NCBI GenBank assembly: GCA_028875075.1
Contig: JAPPGF010000009.1
Location: 22,492 to 86,491 of the forward strand
DNA: 64,000 nucleotides
Direction of reading: 5' to 3'
DNA from: Gemmatimonadota bacterium
GTDB taxonomy: Bacteria; Gemmatimonadota; Gemmatimonadetes; Longimicrobiales; Gaopeijiaceae
This document shows, one piece after another, positions 1 to 10,000 of the stretch; positions within the stretch are counted from its first letter, which is position 1; the number at the start of each line of letters is the position of its first letter. The notes beneath the pieces were generated by a model. That model did not search any database, was not told the DNA's origin, and worked only from the letters and a program-made list of their open reading frames with translations. The position numbers and the translations under genes were made by a program.

Positions 1-138
1 TGAGGGATGCGTTCTCAGGCGGTATATTGGACTGTTGAGAACTCGCGCTGACCGAGAATTGCACGAACTGCACCGAATCTTCTCGTCTTTTCCCTTGCCG
101 AGCGCCTCGGCACACTGCGCGCCCAGCAACGACAGGAC

Positions 139-717
139 ATGGGCCTAGTGGCCTGCGGAACCGGGAACTACGCGGCGTTCCACGTGGACGAACCGTTCAG
201 CGAAGGGAACGCCGGCGCGCACTCCACCAGGGATTTCTGCTACTACAATGTGCTCCGGGTGTGGAAGGACATGGATCCCTCCTTTCCCTTCCTCGATTCG
301 CACGGGAAGGGCTACGACGTCAGGGACGGCAGCGACTGGGAGGGCACGCTCGAGGCTCGCATTCGTGGGCGCCTGCGCGACGCACAGAACCTGGTTCTCT
401 TCCTAAGTTCGGCCACGAAGCACTCGCGGGCGCTCCGGGAAGAGGTGGACTACGGAGTCAACGGCCTCGGACTGCCGATCATCGTGGTGTATCCGGATTG
501 CAGTGAGAGGTCCGACATCGTCCTCTGCGAGTCCAGCCGAGTAAGGAAGGAGATCGAGGACCTGTGGGGCAGGTTGCCCGGGCTCCGGGACTCGATGGAG
601 AGGGTTCCCACGATTCACGTTCCGAACAAGAAGCAGCTGATCCGTCATGCGCTGCAAACCGATGACTTCAAGGCGGGCACCAAAGGGAAGCCCGGGATCT
701 CCTTCTATCCGTGCTAG
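139..717 (+). CDS. TIR-like (ThsB/MTH538-type) domain protein, candidate anti-phage signalling enzyme
   Basis: The 192-residue product looks like a TIR-like domain of the MTH538/ThsB group. It has an N-terminal strand NYAAFHV (about residues 10-16), a helix ending RIRGRLRDAQ, the strand-loop VLFLSSATKHSRALREEV (about 86-103, with a Glu where TIR NADases keep their catalytic Glu) and the strand LPIIVVYPD. In Thoeris systems such proteins turn NAD+ into a signal after phage sensing; that role here is inferred from family. The ATG follows a weak GACAGG. No SIR2-type ThsA effector is visible, but it could lie before base 1. The next intact gene is a type IV restriction enzyme, which supports a defence context. 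Other TIR-like functions cannot be excluded. Confidence 0.72.
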   Translation: MGLVACGTGNYAAFHVDEPFSEGNAGAHSTRDFCYYNVLRVWKDMDPSFPFLDSHGKGYDVRDGSDWEGTLEARIRGRLRDAQNLVLFLSSATKHSRALREEVDYGVNGLGLPIIVVYPDCSERSDIVLCESSRVRKEIEDLWGRLPGLRDSMERVPTIHVPNKKQLIRHALQTDDFKAGTKGKPGISFYPC

Positions 718-1077
718 CGTCTTGGTCACCGAATCACCTTCTGCGTAGGGAGGGGTGTGTCAAGCACTCCTACGTCTATGTGTGAGTGTAATTCATTGCT
801 ATATAATGACTTGTGGCACTACCACGTAAGTCAATATCACTTTGGGTAAGCAGGCCGGTTTTCGTAGCCGAGCCTGTGTTAGCTAAGGCAACCGGGCGGG
901 GCGGGTGTTCCAGGACAGAGCCACGCCCCGCAGTTCTCGTTGGCACCGATCAGCACGTGCGTGCCAGTAGGTGTCGGCGATACTGGGAGGTCCATCTCAA
1001 GGCATCACCCCCAAGCACCCTTTTTCGTCTAGTGTTAGGAGCGCGTTGTCGTTAGAGACTTGGTTGAACTGTCCGAT
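718..1077. other. Intergenic region, no convincing gene
   Basis: I see no gene with credible codon use in these 360 bases. There is a lone TATAAT at 802-807 but no good -35 element at the proper distance, so I do not call a promoter. The stretch is less GC-rich than most of the window, like the defence genes on either side. Confidence 0.5.
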
Positions 1078-1224
1078 GTGGAGCTTGTTGAGAAAGTCCT
1101 TGCTGGCCAGCTTGTTGCCCAAGATCCTACAGACGACCCTGGCATTGCCCGGCTGGAGCGAATCAAGACAAACGGCGCGAGGGTGCAACAGATGAGTAAA
1201 CGAGGGAGTTCCTATGCAAGCTGA
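1078..1224 (+). CDS. Possible 48-aa small ORF overlapping the start of the GmrSD-like gene
   Basis: The frame stays open from a stop at about 1036 to TGA at 1222-1224 and reads like coding sequence in its second half (GIARLERIKTNGARVQQ). The best start is GTG at 1078; a TTG lies at 1060, and no clear ribosome site precedes either. Its stop lies 8 bases inside the next gene (ATG at 1214), an overlap typical of coupled genes. It may be a real small partner of the restriction enzyme or the 3' end of a decayed gene. I do not recognise a family. Confidence 0.35.
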   Translation: MELVEKVLAGQLVAQDPTDDPGIARLERIKTNGARVQQMSKRGSSYAS

Positions 1225-3145
1225 CGATCACGCCGTCGAGGAAATATTGGCCGAAGGACGCCGCTTCATGGTGCCGCTCTATCAACGTAAGTATCAGTGG
1301 CATGACTCCCAGATCATCCCGTTTTGGGAGGATGTTGAAGCGAAAGCAGTTGAAGTCCTAGAAGGTGCGAGCAAGTTTCAGCATTACATGGGGGCGCTGA
1401 TCTTGTCGCCCATTGGCGAAGCTGCACAGATCGGTGTAACGCCCAAAGTCCAGGTCGTAGATGGCCAGCAACGCCTCACGACTTTCCAACTATTTCTCGC
1501 TGCCATTCGAGAGGTTTCCCGAGACTATGAGTGTAATGCTGTCGTGGAGCATGTCGGCGATTATCTCTTCAACAAACTGAAGTCGAAGGACACGCATAGG
1601 CTAACTAAGTTCAAGCTAACACCGACCCCTTCCGATCAATCGGTCTTTTTCGACATCGTGAAAGAGGAATACAGCACGATCAGGATCCGATATCGCAAGT
1701 ACTTCTGGGGTGGACGTGTCCCAAAGAACACCCAAATTCGTGCATTGCGCGCGTACGAACAGTTCTATCGACTTATCCACCACTTCGCTAAATTTGGATC
1801 TGTCGAATTGAATACGGACAGTAACGAAAGTAATGATGCCCAAGTCATCACGGATGAGACTGATACTAATCAAGCTATCCAAAGGCGCCTGGAAGCCATG
1901 CTCACGGCGCTCCTCAATCGCATGAAATTAGTCGTCATAATTCTGGGAGAAGATGATGATGCGCAGGTCATATTTGAGACTCTAAATTCGAAGGGAGAAC
2001 CGTTGCTCGCCATGGATCTCGTGCGAAACAATATCTTCTATCGCGCGGAGCGCGAGCAAGCGGAAGTCGAAGATCTTTATCAAGAGCTATGGGATCCATT
2101 CGATCAGCCTTGGTGGAGGGAACCAGCGCCTTTCGCTCGTCCCAAGCGACCTCGAATCGACCATTTTCTTGCCCATGTACTAGCGGCTGAAAGTGGTCAG
2201 AGAATATCGATGCGTGAACTCTACGCCGAGTATCGATCCTTCGCGGTGCCCAAGGGTAATCCACGATTCCAAAGCGTCGAGGATGAACTCCGAGTGCTTG
2301 GGAAATATTCACCCAGCTACGAGACTCTCGAAGGGCGCCTTGCGGAAGACGTGGATTTACACTGGCTAGGGAGAAAACTCTCGGCGTGGCAGGTCACTAC
2401 GGCCTATCCAATCGCGATGCAGGTCAGCGGAAGCCGTATAGACAAGAATGAGATGCGTATTCTGTACCGGTTAATCTATTCGTACATCGTCCGCCGTGCG
2501 CTATCTGGCTTGACGGCCAAGAATCTCAATCGGGTGTTCCACAGTATTTCGCAGGCCTTTTTGGAGGAAGGCCCTTCCAAGGATACCTTGGAAAACTACT
2601 TCGCGGATAGAGTCGGTGACAGCACTCGTTTTCCGGGTGACCATGAATTCCGCCAAGGGATCGTTTCCAAGCCCGCGTACACTCTCGCTCCGCAGACTCG
2701 GATCAAGGATGTCCTATGGGAATTGGAAGAGGCTAGTCGTTCGACGTTCGCTGAAACGACCCCAATGCCTCCCAGACTGTGGACAGAACACGTGCTTCCC
2801 ATTTCATGGACTGAGGATTGGCCATTTGAGGACGGGGAATTCGTTGAACGCTGGTCGAATGACCCGAAGGTTGAGAGTCGCAATAGGCTACTCCACACCC
2901 TTGGTAATCTTACTTTATTGACGGACATTCTGAATATCTCGGCCGGAAACAAAGGATTTCTTGAAAAGCGCGATAAGCTTGAAGAACACACTGGGTTATT
3001 TCTCAACAAATGGTTCCTAAAGCAGAATGAGTGGCACGAGATTCACATCAGGGAACGTAGCGAAGCTCTAGCAGATATGGCCGTGAAGATCTGGCCGTCG
3101 CTCACAGTTCCAGAAATCGAACCAGACCGAGCGGATGACTCGTGA
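1214..3145 (+). CDS. DUF262-DUF1524 protein, GmrSD-type modification-dependent restriction enzyme
   Basis: This 643-residue protein has the two-domain build of GmrSD-type type IV restriction enzymes. The N-terminal DUF262 half shows the FMVPLYQRKYQW motif (about 18-29) and VVDGQQRLTT (about 81-90), the ParB/Srx-like site used for nucleotide hydrolysis. The C-terminal DUF1524 half has the HNH-type motif EHVLPISW (about residue 526) and the trailing LHTLGNLTLL...N...K pattern. Family members cleave DNA with modified bases such as glucosylated hydroxymethylcytosine. The length is typical of fused single-chain versions. The gene is visibly less GC-rich than the efflux operon downstream, in line with horizontal transfer. 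Together with the TIR-like gene it forms a small defence cluster. Confidence 0.88.
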   Translation: MQADDHAVEEILAEGRRFMVPLYQRKYQWHDSQIIPFWEDVEAKAVEVLEGASKFQHYMGALILSPIGEAAQIGVTPKVQVVDGQQRLTTFQLFLAAIREVSRDYECNAVVEHVGDYLFNKLKSKDTHRLTKFKLTPTPSDQSVFFDIVKEEYSTIRIRYRKYFWGGRVPKNTQIRALRAYEQFYRLIHHFAKFGSVELNTDSNESNDAQVITDETDTNQAIQRRLEAMLTALLNRMKLVVIILGEDDDAQVIFETLNSKGEPLLAMDLVRNNIFYRAEREQAEVEDLYQELWDPFDQPWWREPAPFARPKRPRIDHFLAHVLAAESGQRISMRELYAEYRSFAVPKGNPRFQSVEDELRVLGKYSPSYETLEGRLAEDVDLHWLGRKLSAWQVTTAYPIAMQVSGSRIDKNEMRILYRLIYSYIVRRALSGLTAKNLNRVFHSISQAFLEEGPSKDTLENYFADRVGDSTRFPGDHEFRQGIVSKPAYTLAPQTRIKDVLWELEEASRSTFAETTPMPPRLWTEHVLPISWTEDWPFEDGEFVERWSNDPKVESRNRLLHTLGNLTLLTDILNISAGNKGFLEKRDKLEEHTGLFLNKWFLKQNEWHEIHIRERSEALADMAVKIWPSLTVPEIEPDRADDS

Positions 3146-3326
3146 TTACCGCGCTAATTGTGTCCAGGGTATAGAGTTTCTGTACTACGCTCCGTGAAGA
3201 CGGTCCGGTGCTTGGACCTGCATTCGCGGGTATACAGGCTTCCCGCGCGGTTGTCGGGTCCTCCAGTGTCAGTTCCCGCAACGGGTACGGTGCAGGACGG
3301 ACGACTGGAATGGTAGAGAGATAGTG

Positions 3327-3986
3327 ATGGGTGTCCGGTGCGGGCGGTTGTGGGCGGCGTTCCTCGTGGCCATGGCGTGCGCGTTCGGCCGCGCGGAGGC
3401 GGCCGGGCAGCTCGGGCCCCGGTCCGCCGAGGAGTGGATCCGACTGATGGAGCGGCCCGAACGGGTCGCCACGCTCCGGATCGACGAGATCATCTCCAGG
3501 CTCGGGCTCGGTCCGGGCGATGTCGTGGCCGACATCGGCGCGGGGGCGGGGACGTTCAGCCTGCCTTTCGCACGTGCGGTCGCTCCCGGAGGCACGGTCT
3601 ACGCCGTGGAGATCGACCCCGAGCTCGTGGCCTACATCGAGGAGCGGGCCGAGACCGAGGGGGTGCGGAACGTGGCCGGCGTGCTCGGGGAGTTCACGGA
3701 TCCGGCGCTTCCCGCCCGGGACGTCGACTTGGCCTTCTTTCACGACGTGCTGCACCACGTCGAGGACCGCGCGGGCTATCTCGAGAACCTCGCGGGCTAC
3801 ATCGGGCCCGAGGGCAGGGTAGTGGTGATCGAGAACCCGCGGTCCCACCAGGACCCGGAGCAGAGCGAGATGCACCTGAGCCGCGAGGAGGTGGACCGGT
3901 GGATGGCCGACGCCGGCTTCGGCGTGAGCGAGGAGCACGACCTCTTCGGCGGCGGCAAGTGGTTCGTCGTGTACTCGAGGAGGTGA
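3327..3986 (+). CDS. Class I SAM-dependent methyltransferase with signal peptide
   Basis: The 219-residue product has an N-terminal hydrophobic stretch (LWAAFLVAMACAFG, ending near AEA) that looks like a cleavable signal peptide. A Rossmann methyltransferase follows: motif I VADIGAGAGTFSLPFA (about 66-81), the acidic end of strand 2 in AVEIDPEL, a DLAFFHDVLHHVED motif and a GGGKWFVVYSRR end. I prefer the ATG at 3327, with GGTAGAGAG upstream, over the adjacent GTG at 3324. The substrate is unknown. A secreted SAM enzyme is odd, because SAM is cytoplasmic; the N-terminus may be an uncleaved anchor instead. It sits about 165 bp before the metal efflux operon on the same strand, but a shared role is not shown. 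Confidence 0.8.
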   Translation: MGVRCGRLWAAFLVAMACAFGRAEAAGQLGPRSAEEWIRLMERPERVATLRIDEIISRLGLGPGDVVADIGAGAGTFSLPFARAVAPGGTVYAVEIDPELVAYIEERAETEGVRNVAGVLGEFTDPALPARDVDLAFFHDVLHHVEDRAGYLENLAGYIGPEGRVVVIENPRSHQDPEQSEMHLSREEVDRWMADAGFGVSEEHDLFGGGKWFVVYSRR

Positions 3987-4151
3987 CCCCGCACGGGTTC
4001 CGCTAGCGTCTTCGCCGGCCCGCGCCCGAGCCCCTCGGCGCGCGTGTGGCCGGTCGGTGCGGGTTCGGTGGCGCGACAGACGGCCAGCGCCGACCTTACT
4101 CATGACCCGGCGGTAGCCGGTACGTGACGACATCCCGTGGGCGAGGTGCAT

Positions 4152-5477
4152 ATGGCCATCAAGGGGACGTTCGCGGGTGCGCTAGCGCTCGCGCTATCTG
4201 CTCTTTCCGGTCCGGACGGCGCCGCGGCGCAGGAGCCGTCCTACACGAGCAACGGCGATCCGGCCCTGGCCCTTCTCATTGCCGAAGCGCTCGAGGGCAA
4301 CCCGCGCGTCCTGGGGGCGCTCTCGGAGGCCCGGGCCGCGCGCGCCAGGATCGCGCAGGCTTCCGCGCTGCCCGATCCGATGCTCGGCTTCACCCAGCAC
4401 CTGCGCGGCCCCGAGACCCGGGTCGGGCCGCAGACCTCGGCCGTGTCGCTGAGCCAGGCGTTCCCGTGGTTCGGGACGCTGTCGGACCGGAGGGACATAG
4501 CGGAGGCCGAGGCAGGCGGCCGTGACGAGGCCTACCGGGAGCAGAGGGCCGAGATCGTGCGACAGGTCAAGTGGGCCTACTACGATCTCGCGTACCTGGA
4601 CGAGGCGCTCCGGATCACGGACGAGGAAGAGCAGCTCCTGCGCCACTACGAGGGGCTCGCCCAGGCGCGCTACTCGCAGGGCTTCGGGCAGCAGCAGGCG
4701 GTCCTCAAGCTGCAGGCCGAGGTCACGCGCGTCCTGAGCCGGCGCCGGGAGCTCCTAAGGCAGCGGACCGACTTCGAGGCCGCGCTCAACATCCTCGCGA
4801 ACCGGCCGGTGGACGCCCCGGTTCCGGCGGTGGAGATGGGCGAGCGCCCCCCAGCCCAAGTCGACGGCGAGCGGCTGCGCGAGACCGGACTCGACGCCCG
4901 GCCCGAGGTCATGCGGGCGCGGCTCGGGATCGAGCGGGGCGAGCGTGCCGTCGGCCTGGCGCGTCGCCGCTACGGGCCCGACTTCTCGATCGGCCTCGCC
5001 TGGGGGAGCGTGCTCGAGCGGCGGGACGAGCAGGGCCGCTCCGCTCCGCCCCCGGACAACGGACGCGACTCCTACAGCCTCACCCTGGGCGCTAGCATCC
5101 CCGTCTTCAGATCCAGCTACGACGCGGGGGTGCGCGAGGCCCGGGCGCGCCTCTCGGCCGCCGAGGAGGCGTACCGGGACGCGGTCAACGCCGTGGCCCT
5201 GGACGTCCGCCGCACCGCGTTCCGTCTGACGACCATCGAGGACCAGTTGGGCCTCTTCGAGCGCGCCCTGCTGCCGCAGGCGGAGCAGGCGCTGAGCGCC
5301 AGCGAGGAGGCGTACTCGGCCGGCGTCGGGGGCGTGCTCGAGCTGCTGGACAGCGAGGAGATCCTTCTGGACGTCCGGCTTGGCCTGGCGCGCATGCGGG
5401 CCGACTACATGAAGGCGCTGGCCGACATGGAGCGGGCCATCGGCTCGGCGTTTCCCGAGGAGGAGGGATCGTCATGA
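4152..5477 (+). CDS. TolC-family outer-membrane efflux channel (CusC/CzcC-like)
   Basis: The 441-residue protein starts at ATG 4152 behind GAGGTG. It has a signal peptide (ALALALSALSGPDGAAAQ) and the internally duplicated helical repeats of TolC-type channels: ALEGNPRVLGALSEARAARA near the N-terminus, the QAFPWFGTLSDRRDIA segment, and long charged helices rich in Ala, Arg and Glu. It forms the outer-membrane exit duct of an RND pump. Its stop overlaps the adaptor gene start by four bases (ATGA), so the two are coupled, and the RND pump follows. An alternative GTG start at 4137 would add five residues before the signal peptide and is less likely. Confidence 0.9.
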   Translation: MAIKGTFAGALALALSALSGPDGAAAQEPSYTSNGDPALALLIAEALEGNPRVLGALSEARAARARIAQASALPDPMLGFTQHLRGPETRVGPQTSAVSLSQAFPWFGTLSDRRDIAEAEAGGRDEAYREQRAEIVRQVKWAYYDLAYLDEALRITDEEEQLLRHYEGLAQARYSQGFGQQQAVLKLQAEVTRVLSRRRELLRQRTDFEAALNILANRPVDAPVPAVEMGERPPAQVDGERLRETGLDARPEVMRARLGIERGERAVGLARRRYGPDFSIGLAWGSVLERRDEQGRSAPPPDNGRDSYSLTLGASIPVFRSSYDAGVREARARLSAAEEAYRDAVNAVALDVRRTAFRLTTIEDQLGLFERALLPQAEQALSASEEAYSAGVGGVLELLDSEEILLDVRLGLARMRADYMKALADMERAIGSAFPEEEGSS

Positions 5478-7021
5478 GGAACACGAAGGCACTCTACGGC
5501 GGGGCCTTCCTCGCGCTGGGCGTCCTGGCCGGCGCGGGCGGGGCGCTGCTCCTCTCGGGCGGCCGCTCGGACGACTCGCCGCCGGGGGGCGGAGCCGACG
5601 GGGAAGCCCCGGCCGTCCAGACGGACGCGGACGGGCGCAGGATCCTCTACTGGCGCGCCCCGATGGACCCGAACTACACCTCCGACCGCCCGGGCAAGTC
5701 GCCGATGGGCATGGACCTGGTCCCGGTCTACGAGGACGACGCCCTCGCGGACGGCCAAGTCCGGGTGAGTCCGAGCTTCCTGCAGAACTTCGCCGTGCGG
5801 ACGGCCGAGGTCGCGCGCGGCTCGGTGCCCGTCTCGATCCGGACGGTCGGCATCCTGGCGCACAACGAGGAGCGGCTGGTCTCGGTCCAGACCAAGTACG
5901 AGGGCTGGATCGAGCGGGCCAGCGTCAACAACGTCGGCGAGACGGTCGAGCGGGGCGACGTCCTCTTCGAGATCTACAGCCCCGAGCTCCTCACGACGCA
6001 GCGCGAGTTCCTGGGCGCGATGGACTACGTACGGCGCCTGAGAGACGGCGGGGCCTACCGGGAGGCCGTCGCCCGGGCCGAATCGCTGCTGGAGGCGACC
6101 CGCGAGCGGCTGCTCTACTGGGACATGACCGAGGCGCAGATCGACGAGCTCGCCCGCTCGCGCACGGTCTCGCGCACGATCCGCGTCTTCGCACCCGCCA
6201 CGGGCTTCATCGTCGACAAGCTGGGCGACTCGCTCGAGGGCATGAAGCTCGAGCCCGGGATGAGTATCCTCAAGATCGCCGACCACTCCATGCTCTGGGC
6301 CGAGACGGAGTTCTACGAGGGCGACCTGAGGCACGTCGCCGAGGGAGGGGCCGTCGAGATCGAGGCCGACGCCTTCCCGGGCCGGACCTGGGACGGGAGG
6401 ATCCTGTTCTTCCGCCCGGCGCTCAACGCCCAGACGAGGACGCTCAGCGCGTTCGTGGAGGTGGACAACCGCGACCTGTTGCTCCGTCCCGGCATGTACG
6501 TCGACGTCACGGCGCGGGCCGGAGGAGCGACGGACGCGCTCATGGTCGCCTCCGAGGCGGTGATCCACAGCGGAGCGCGCGCGGTGGTCATCGTGGCCAG
6601 GGGCGGCGGCGTCTTCGAGCCCAGGGAGGTCCAGCTCGGCACCGAGGGCGAGGGGTTGCAGGAGGTGAGCTCGGGGCTCGAGGCGGGAGAGCAGGTGCTC
6701 GTCTCGTCTCAGTTCCTGATCGACACCGACGCCAACCTCAAGGCAGCCATCTCGCAGCTGCTGGGCAGCGCGGAGGCCGGGCCGTCGGGCACCCAGGAGA
6801 TGCCGGGCATGTCGGATATGCCGGCCACGGACGAGATGCCGGCTATGCCCATGCCCGGTATGCCGGCTACGCACGAGATGCCGGGCATGCCCGATGAGCC
6901 GGCTGCGGAGGAGATGCCGGACATGCCGGCCGACGACGAGCAGATGCCGGGCGGACACGACATGGGCGCCCCGGGCGGGGAGCCCGAGGGCGGGGCACGG
7001 GCCACGCCCGACGGTCGCTGA
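5474..7021 (+). CDS. cusB: CusB-type RND periplasmic adaptor with heavy-metal-binding domain and Met-rich tail
   Basis: The 515-residue membrane-fusion protein bridges pump and channel. It has an N-terminal membrane anchor (about 8-28), a heavy-metal-binding segment YWRAPMDPNYTSDRPGKSPM continuing to MDLVPVY (about 59-86), the barrel-sandwich and helical hairpin region (about 110-300), and a beta-barrel/membrane-proximal part with VVIVARGGGVFEPREVQLG. The final ~60 residues are unusual: MPGM, MPAM and DMP units with interspersed Asp, Glu and His (EMPGMSDMPATDEMPAMPMP and on), reminiscent of CusF, PcoA or CopB methionine clusters that bind Cu(I) or Ag(I). It overlaps the channel gene by four bases and is followed within about 16 bases by the pump. 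Metal specificity is inferred from these motifs. Confidence 0.9.
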   Translation: MRNTKALYGGAFLALGVLAGAGGALLLSGGRSDDSPPGGGADGEAPAVQTDADGRRILYWRAPMDPNYTSDRPGKSPMGMDLVPVYEDDALADGQVRVSPSFLQNFAVRTAEVARGSVPVSIRTVGILAHNEERLVSVQTKYEGWIERASVNNVGETVERGDVLFEIYSPELLTTQREFLGAMDYVRRLRDGGAYREAVARAESLLEATRERLLYWDMTEAQIDELARSRTVSRTIRVFAPATGFIVDKLGDSLEGMKLEPGMSILKIADHSMLWAETEFYEGDLRHVAEGGAVEIEADAFPGRTWDGRILFFRPALNAQTRTLSAFVEVDNRDLLLRPGMYVDVTARAGGATDALMVASEAVIHSGARAVVIVARGGGVFEPREVQLGTEGEGLQEVSSGLEAGEQVLVSSQFLIDTDANLKAAISQLLGSAEAGPSGTQEMPGMSDMPATDEMPAMPMPGMPATHEMPGMPDEPAAEEMPDMPADDEQMPGGHDMGAPGGEPEGGARATPDGR

Positions 7022-7037
7022 GCGGGACGACCGGCCG

Positions 7038-10000
7038 GTGTTCGCGCGCGTAATCGACGGCTCCATCCGGAACCGGCCGCTCGTCCTGGTCGGCGCCATG
7101 GCCGTCGTGCTCGGGGGCGTCTACGCGCTCGGCAGGACGCCCGTCGACGCGATCCCGGACCTTTCCGATGTCCAGGTCATCATCCAGACGGATTATCCCG
7201 GCCAGGCGCCCCGGATCGTCGAGGATCAGGTCACCTACCCGGTGGCCACGCAGATGCTGGCGGCGCCGTTCGCCGAGGTCGTGCGCGGCTACTCGTTCTT
7301 CGGGGTCTCGTTCGTGTACGTGATCTTCGAGGACGGAACCGACCTCTACTGGGCCAGGAGTCGGGTCCTCGAGTACCTGAACACGCTCTCGGGGCAGCTG
7401 CCGCCGGGCGTCACGCCGCGCCTGGGCCCGGACGCCACCGGCGTGGGCTGGGCCTTCGTCTACGCGCTCAGGTCGGACCGCCACGACCTGGGCGAGCTCC
7501 GCTCGATCCAGGACTGGTTCCTCAAGTACGAGCTCACGGCGGTCCCTGGGGTCTCGGAGGTCGCGAGCGTGGGCGGCTTCGTGCGGCAGTACCAGATCAC
7601 GGTCGACCCCAACCGGCTGCGCGCCTACGACCTCTCCATCTCGGCCATCCGCGCGGCGATCCAGGAGAGCAACAGCGACGTCGGCGGCGGCCTGATCGAG
7701 GTCGCCGAGAGCGAGTTCATGATCCGGGGCCTCGGCTACATCCGCTCGGTCGAGGACATACGCTCGATCGGGCTCGGCGTGAGCGCCGAGGGAACGCCGA
7801 TCCTGCTCGAGGACGTGGCGCGCGTGAGCCTGGGGCCCGAGGGCCGGCGCGGGCTCGCCGAATGGAACGGGGAAGGGGAGACGGTCGGGGGCATCGTCGT
7901 GGTGCGCTCGGGCGCCGACGTGCGCGAGGTGATCCGGGGCGTCAAGGCGAGGCTGGCCGAGATCGAGCCCGGGCTGCCGGAAGGGGTCCAGGTGGAGGTG
8001 GCCTACGACCGCACGGCGCTGATCGACCGCGCGGTCGGGAGCATCCGCACAAGCCTCGCGCAGCAGCTCGTGATCGTGGGCCTGATCTGCCTGCTCTTCC
8101 TATTCCACCTCCGGAGCGGGTTCGTCGCCGTGATCGCCCTGCCGGTGGGCATCCTCATGGCGCTGATCGTGGCGCGACTGCAGGGGCTCACGCTGAACAT
8201 CATGTCGCTCGGGGGGATCGCGGTCGCGATCGGCACGATGGTGGACGCCGGGATCGTGTTGGTCGAGAACGCCCACAAGCACCTGGCCCGTGACGGCGGC
8301 CGGCGGCCGCACTGGGAGGTGGTCGCCTCGGCGGCCAAGGAGGTGGGCCCCTCGCTCTTCCTCGCCCTGCTCGTGATCACGGTCTCGTTCGTGCCAGTCT
8401 TCGCCCTGGAGGCGCAGGAGGGGCGGCTCTTCAAGCCGCTCGCGTTCACGAAGACCTACGCGATGGCGTCGGCCGCGCTGCTCTCGCTCACGCTGGTCCC
8501 GGTGCTCGTGGGCTACTGGGTGAGGGGCAACATCCGCCCCCCCTCGGCCACGCCCCTGGGGAGGATGCTCGCCCGGACGTACGGGCCGCTCCTAGGCCTG
8601 GTGCTCAGGCGCCGCGCTTGGGTCCTGGGCGCCGCGGCGGCGGCCCTCGTGGCCACCGCGGTGCCGCTCTCGCGCCTGGGCTCGGAGTTCATGCCGCCGC
8701 TCTGGGAGGGCGACCTGCTCTACATGCCCACGACCCTGCCCGGGGTCTCGATCACGGAGGCGCGGGAGATCCTCCAGCAGACGGACCGGATCATCTACAC
8801 CTTCCCCGAGGTCCGCCACGTCTTCGGCAAGGTCGGCCGCGCGGACTCGGCGACCGACCCCGCGCCGCTCTCCATGCTCGAGACCACCATCGCGCTCAGG
8901 CCCCGCGAGGAGTGGAGGGAGGGGATGACGCCCGAGCGGCTGATCGAGGAGCTGGACGCCGCGCTCCAGATCCCCGGGCTAACGAACGCCTGGACGATGC
9001 CGATCAGGAGCCGGATCGACATGCTCTCGACCGGCATCCGCACCCCCGTGGGGATCAAGATCGGCGGCCCCGACCTGACCGAGCTCGAGCGGCTCGGGCG
9101 CGAGATCGAAGACGTGCTCCGGGAGCTTCCCGGAACCGCGAGCGTGTACGCCGATCGCGTCATGGGCGGCAACTACCTGGACTTCGCCATCGACCGCGAG
9201 GCCATCGCCCGGCACGGGTTGACCGTGAGGGACGTGCAGGAGGTGATCCAGACGGCGATCGGCGGGATGAACGTCACGACCACGGTCGAGGGCCTCACCC
9301 GCCACCCGGTGAACCTCCGCTACAGCCGCGAGCTCCGAGACGACCTGCCCGCGCTGAGGGAGGTCCTCGTGACGACGTCCGAAGGGCACCAGGTGCCGCT
9401 CGGGCAGCTGGCCGGCATCGAGTACGTGGTGGGGCCGCCCAGCATCAAGAGCGAGGGCGCGAGGCCCAACGCCTGGGTCTACGTCGACCTGCGCGACGTT
9501 GACGTCGGCAGCTACGTGGAGAGCGCGCAGGAGGCGGTCGTCGCCGGGGTGCAGCTGCCGCCCGGCTACACGTTGGCCTGGAGCGGGCAGTACGAGTACC
9601 TGGAGCGCGCCCAGCGCCGGCTGATGTTCGTGATCCCGCTCACGCTGCTCCTGATCTTCGTCCTGATCTACCTGACCAACCGCTCGGTCGCCGAGACCCT
9701 GCTCGTGCTAGCGGGCGTCCCGTTCGCAGTCGCGGGCTCCTTCTGGCTGCTCCACGTGCTCGACTACGAGCTGAGCATCGCCGTCTGGATCGGGATCATC
9801 GCGCTGGCCGGCCTCTACGCCGAGACCGCGATCGTGTTCTTGCTCTACCTGAAGCTCTCGCTTGGGGAGTACCGCGAGCGCGGGCTGCTGAAGGACCGCG
9901 CCGCGCTCGCGGCCGCGATCCGCGACGGCTCGATCAAGCGCGTGCGCCCGGTGATGATGACGATCGCGACCGACGTGATCGGGCTGCTTCCGATCATGTG

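Noticed and set aside
6894..7037. Upstream extension of the CusA frame
   Set aside because: The extra 48 residues are the out-of-frame reading of the adaptor's Met-rich tail; family proteins start at the GTG at 7038.
5405..7099. Long minus-strand open frame opposite cusB
   Set aside because: High GC removes stops in the shadow frames; composition is Arg/His/Asp-rich without any family motif, and the plus strand carries cusB.
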